From Deltaproteobacteria bacterium (lineage in GTDB: Bacteria > Myxococcota > JADLHZ01): DNA of 64,000 bases. Below are positions 63,701 to 64,000 of this stretch, one piece after another. The stretch covers positions 1 to 64,000 of the forward strand of contig JADLHZ010000009.1 of the NCBI GenBank assembly GCA_020848545.1. The letters run 5' to 3'. How positions within the stretch are numbered: the first letter of the stretch is position 1; every line of letters begins with the position of its first letter. The position numbers and the translations under genes were made by a program. The notes beneath the pieces are model-generated. The model searched no databases and was not told the origin of the DNA. It worked only from the letters and a program-made list of their open reading frames with translations.

Positions 63701-63966
63701 GTCCACGCGCGCCGCGTCGGATCGTCCGCGCGGAACTTGAAGATCTGATACGCGCAGTTTCCCGCCTGGCACACGTCGGCAAAGCGCACCTTCACGGTGT
63801 CCGCCGTCGTCGTGTACTCCGTCGTCAGAAACGTCGGCGTCGGCGGCAGCTTCGGCGGCGCCGGGATCTCGACCGGCGTCGGCGTCGGCTCTTCGAGCGT
63901 GATGTACTTACGCAACGTATTACAGCCGCTGCCGACGACGAGGATGGCGATGATGGTGGCTCGCAT
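60790..63966 (-). CDS. Large FN3-containing lipoprotein with beta-propeller-like repeats
   Basis: A 1058-residue predicted lipoprotein: MRATIIAILVVGSGC with lipobox Cys15, then a Pro/Thr-rich stalk. Residues about 170-265 form a fibronectin type III domain (PPAAPTSVEATAGNGTVIITW). The long C-terminal part (about 300-1058) has repeats such as VAVQGDVVVLVSTG, LLYGRYAFVASGTGYVHVVDI and VYAGVGNERGIDVIDL, the LVIVD-like beta-propeller pattern of surface proteins. Several disulfide-prone cysteines. Probably surface-exposed and adhesive or binding; no enzyme motif. The gene is complete, with its start 35 bases from the window end; promoter lies outside or at the edge. Confidence 0.9.
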   Translation of the reverse strand: MRATIIAILVVGSGCNTLRKYITLEEPTPTPVEIPAPPKLPPTPTFLTTEYTTTADTVKVRFADVCQAGNCAYQIFKFRADDPTRRAWTDCGTKYPPRGNGEAESDPQDATCVLTGTPGRNDLTLEVTLEDHTTDNDTGAGLTPTRIAIRTRDEVGFTSEQATLTITHDSNPPAAPTSVEATAGNGTVIITWTPSTSPDVTGYNIYYGTSPADDDAWTDLNGRLAANGTSPVFVSGRQVGSLALANLPNGATIYAGVTARDGACKPLTETTPLGEPRCDDRGNESDKSLADVVAATPGEYSMRDLGKYLQPADRLARAVAVQGDVVVLVSTGLNDAAPKTYVETFDLRALTTVGAVLNGNAARLDDIELSETPRNGCKVPGPATMNPSLTNASKQILLYGRYAFVASGTGYVHVVDIANPRNLVNAWNDATTEAPTPGIGCAQGIDLHWPYLLVANGVQTDPDSTDNDDPGGIVAWKLTRAAQDKLAHAIVVECPDTAGGDAGQLDTAQTIVWMNDGGTNSRQAFGDIFVGVQGRTRSCPNVSLLDFCNGIANACSPVSGSGANSTTDVGRLHSEMPIMLQASTQGRLIVSKDANGNFFNNLDRHLPVDMQGPVFALTTSGRYVYAGVGNERGIDVIDLKNEEDPILIGNVFTAGDVRDLAVAGPYLVAVNEPKMGEENAGLRVFGLSQSFVLVNQGSRQMLSTVGMSGMRAFMSDPVPEQANTNFFQQPLRSLSYTPIPVTSGIGGLDDTCFQVGGQKGITTCGRRSPKAPAEGTKPCMTHASGTRPIWPAMCFPRDMTKSPTTTHGLDLYGPQLLMTFTSPGGAPIFRDAAIYDLVIAPDFFGAFNDGHVWDFGPLETYDFNNDANAAHTQGRVALPSGAGEAVMDATKLPSAGLLTAVQTVQAIRVVNRATKAVSSVQGLYGAAFGVDDLCGVRFMSGRAYMSCFKRDPNGLLMPLQVAQEVDLGASDCNSAAMVRQGQLAAISLIHSTDTNNVCEGVFVVDATAGAEPPLLPPAPVVTKLSLNTNYPSISMDGENVYVSCKLPSENLCQLRLRR

Positions 63967-64000
63967 GACGAACTCAATAATGACAGCTCACAGGGCGCAC

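Overview
The window is GC-rich chromosomal DNA, most likely from a member of the Myxococcota. The basis is composition and gene style: many large secreted Cys-rich proteins and lipoproteins, a subtilase with a MYXO-CTERM-like tail, PilZ and PEGA/TPR proteins, a family B DNA polymerase and RNase J. No rRNA gene or CRISPR array was seen. Species assignment is not possible from the sequence alone.

Layout. 1-1100: a DUF433/DUF5615 toxin-antitoxin-type pair followed by a decayed 5' fragment of a tRNA-Ser gene, possibly the scar of an old island. 1187-5640: TPMT-type methyltransferase, cupin protein, a small unknown, a PilZ-TPR protein coupled to a STAS-like/zinc-ribbon/TPR membrane protein, and a PAS protein. 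5773-8109: the groES-groEL operon with a promoter, a CIRCE (HrcA) operator and a terminator. 8367-15757: two coupled unknown genes, DNA polymerase II, rpoZ, a lipoprotein and a subtilisin-like protease. 15826-35752: one enormous gene (about 6239 codons) followed by two overlapping small genes. 35736-41048: ROK kinase, S-adenosylhomocysteinase, methyltransferase, RNase J and a YARHG protein. 41504-45927: tRNA-Met with a 4.4-kb integrative element inserted in it. 46219-48948: secreted or lipoprotein genes. 49114-58638: a second giant gene (2767 codons), again followed by small genes. 58619-63966: a membrane protein and a PEGA-protein/FN3-lipoprotein operon.

Two things stand out. First, both giant proteins share a plan: a long helical N-terminal part, a hydrophobic middle, then enzyme-like domains (HExxH zincins in both; a Cys/His/Asp peptidase motif and a restriction-endonuclease-like motif in the larger). 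Each is translationally coupled to small downstream genes. This looks like a pair of very large polymorphic-toxin or effector loci, but no secretion apparatus lies in the window. Second, the integrative element is bounded by 49-bp exact repeats of the tRNA-Met 3' half. It carries an integrase, a small putative DNA-binding protein, a ParE-type toxin-antitoxin pair, a lipoprotein, an excisionase-like HTH protein and a noncoding block with a nested perfect hairpin. Joining its ends on paper places the integrase frame and the HTH frame in one continuous reading frame through the att site, so integration and excision would change the integrase C-terminus.
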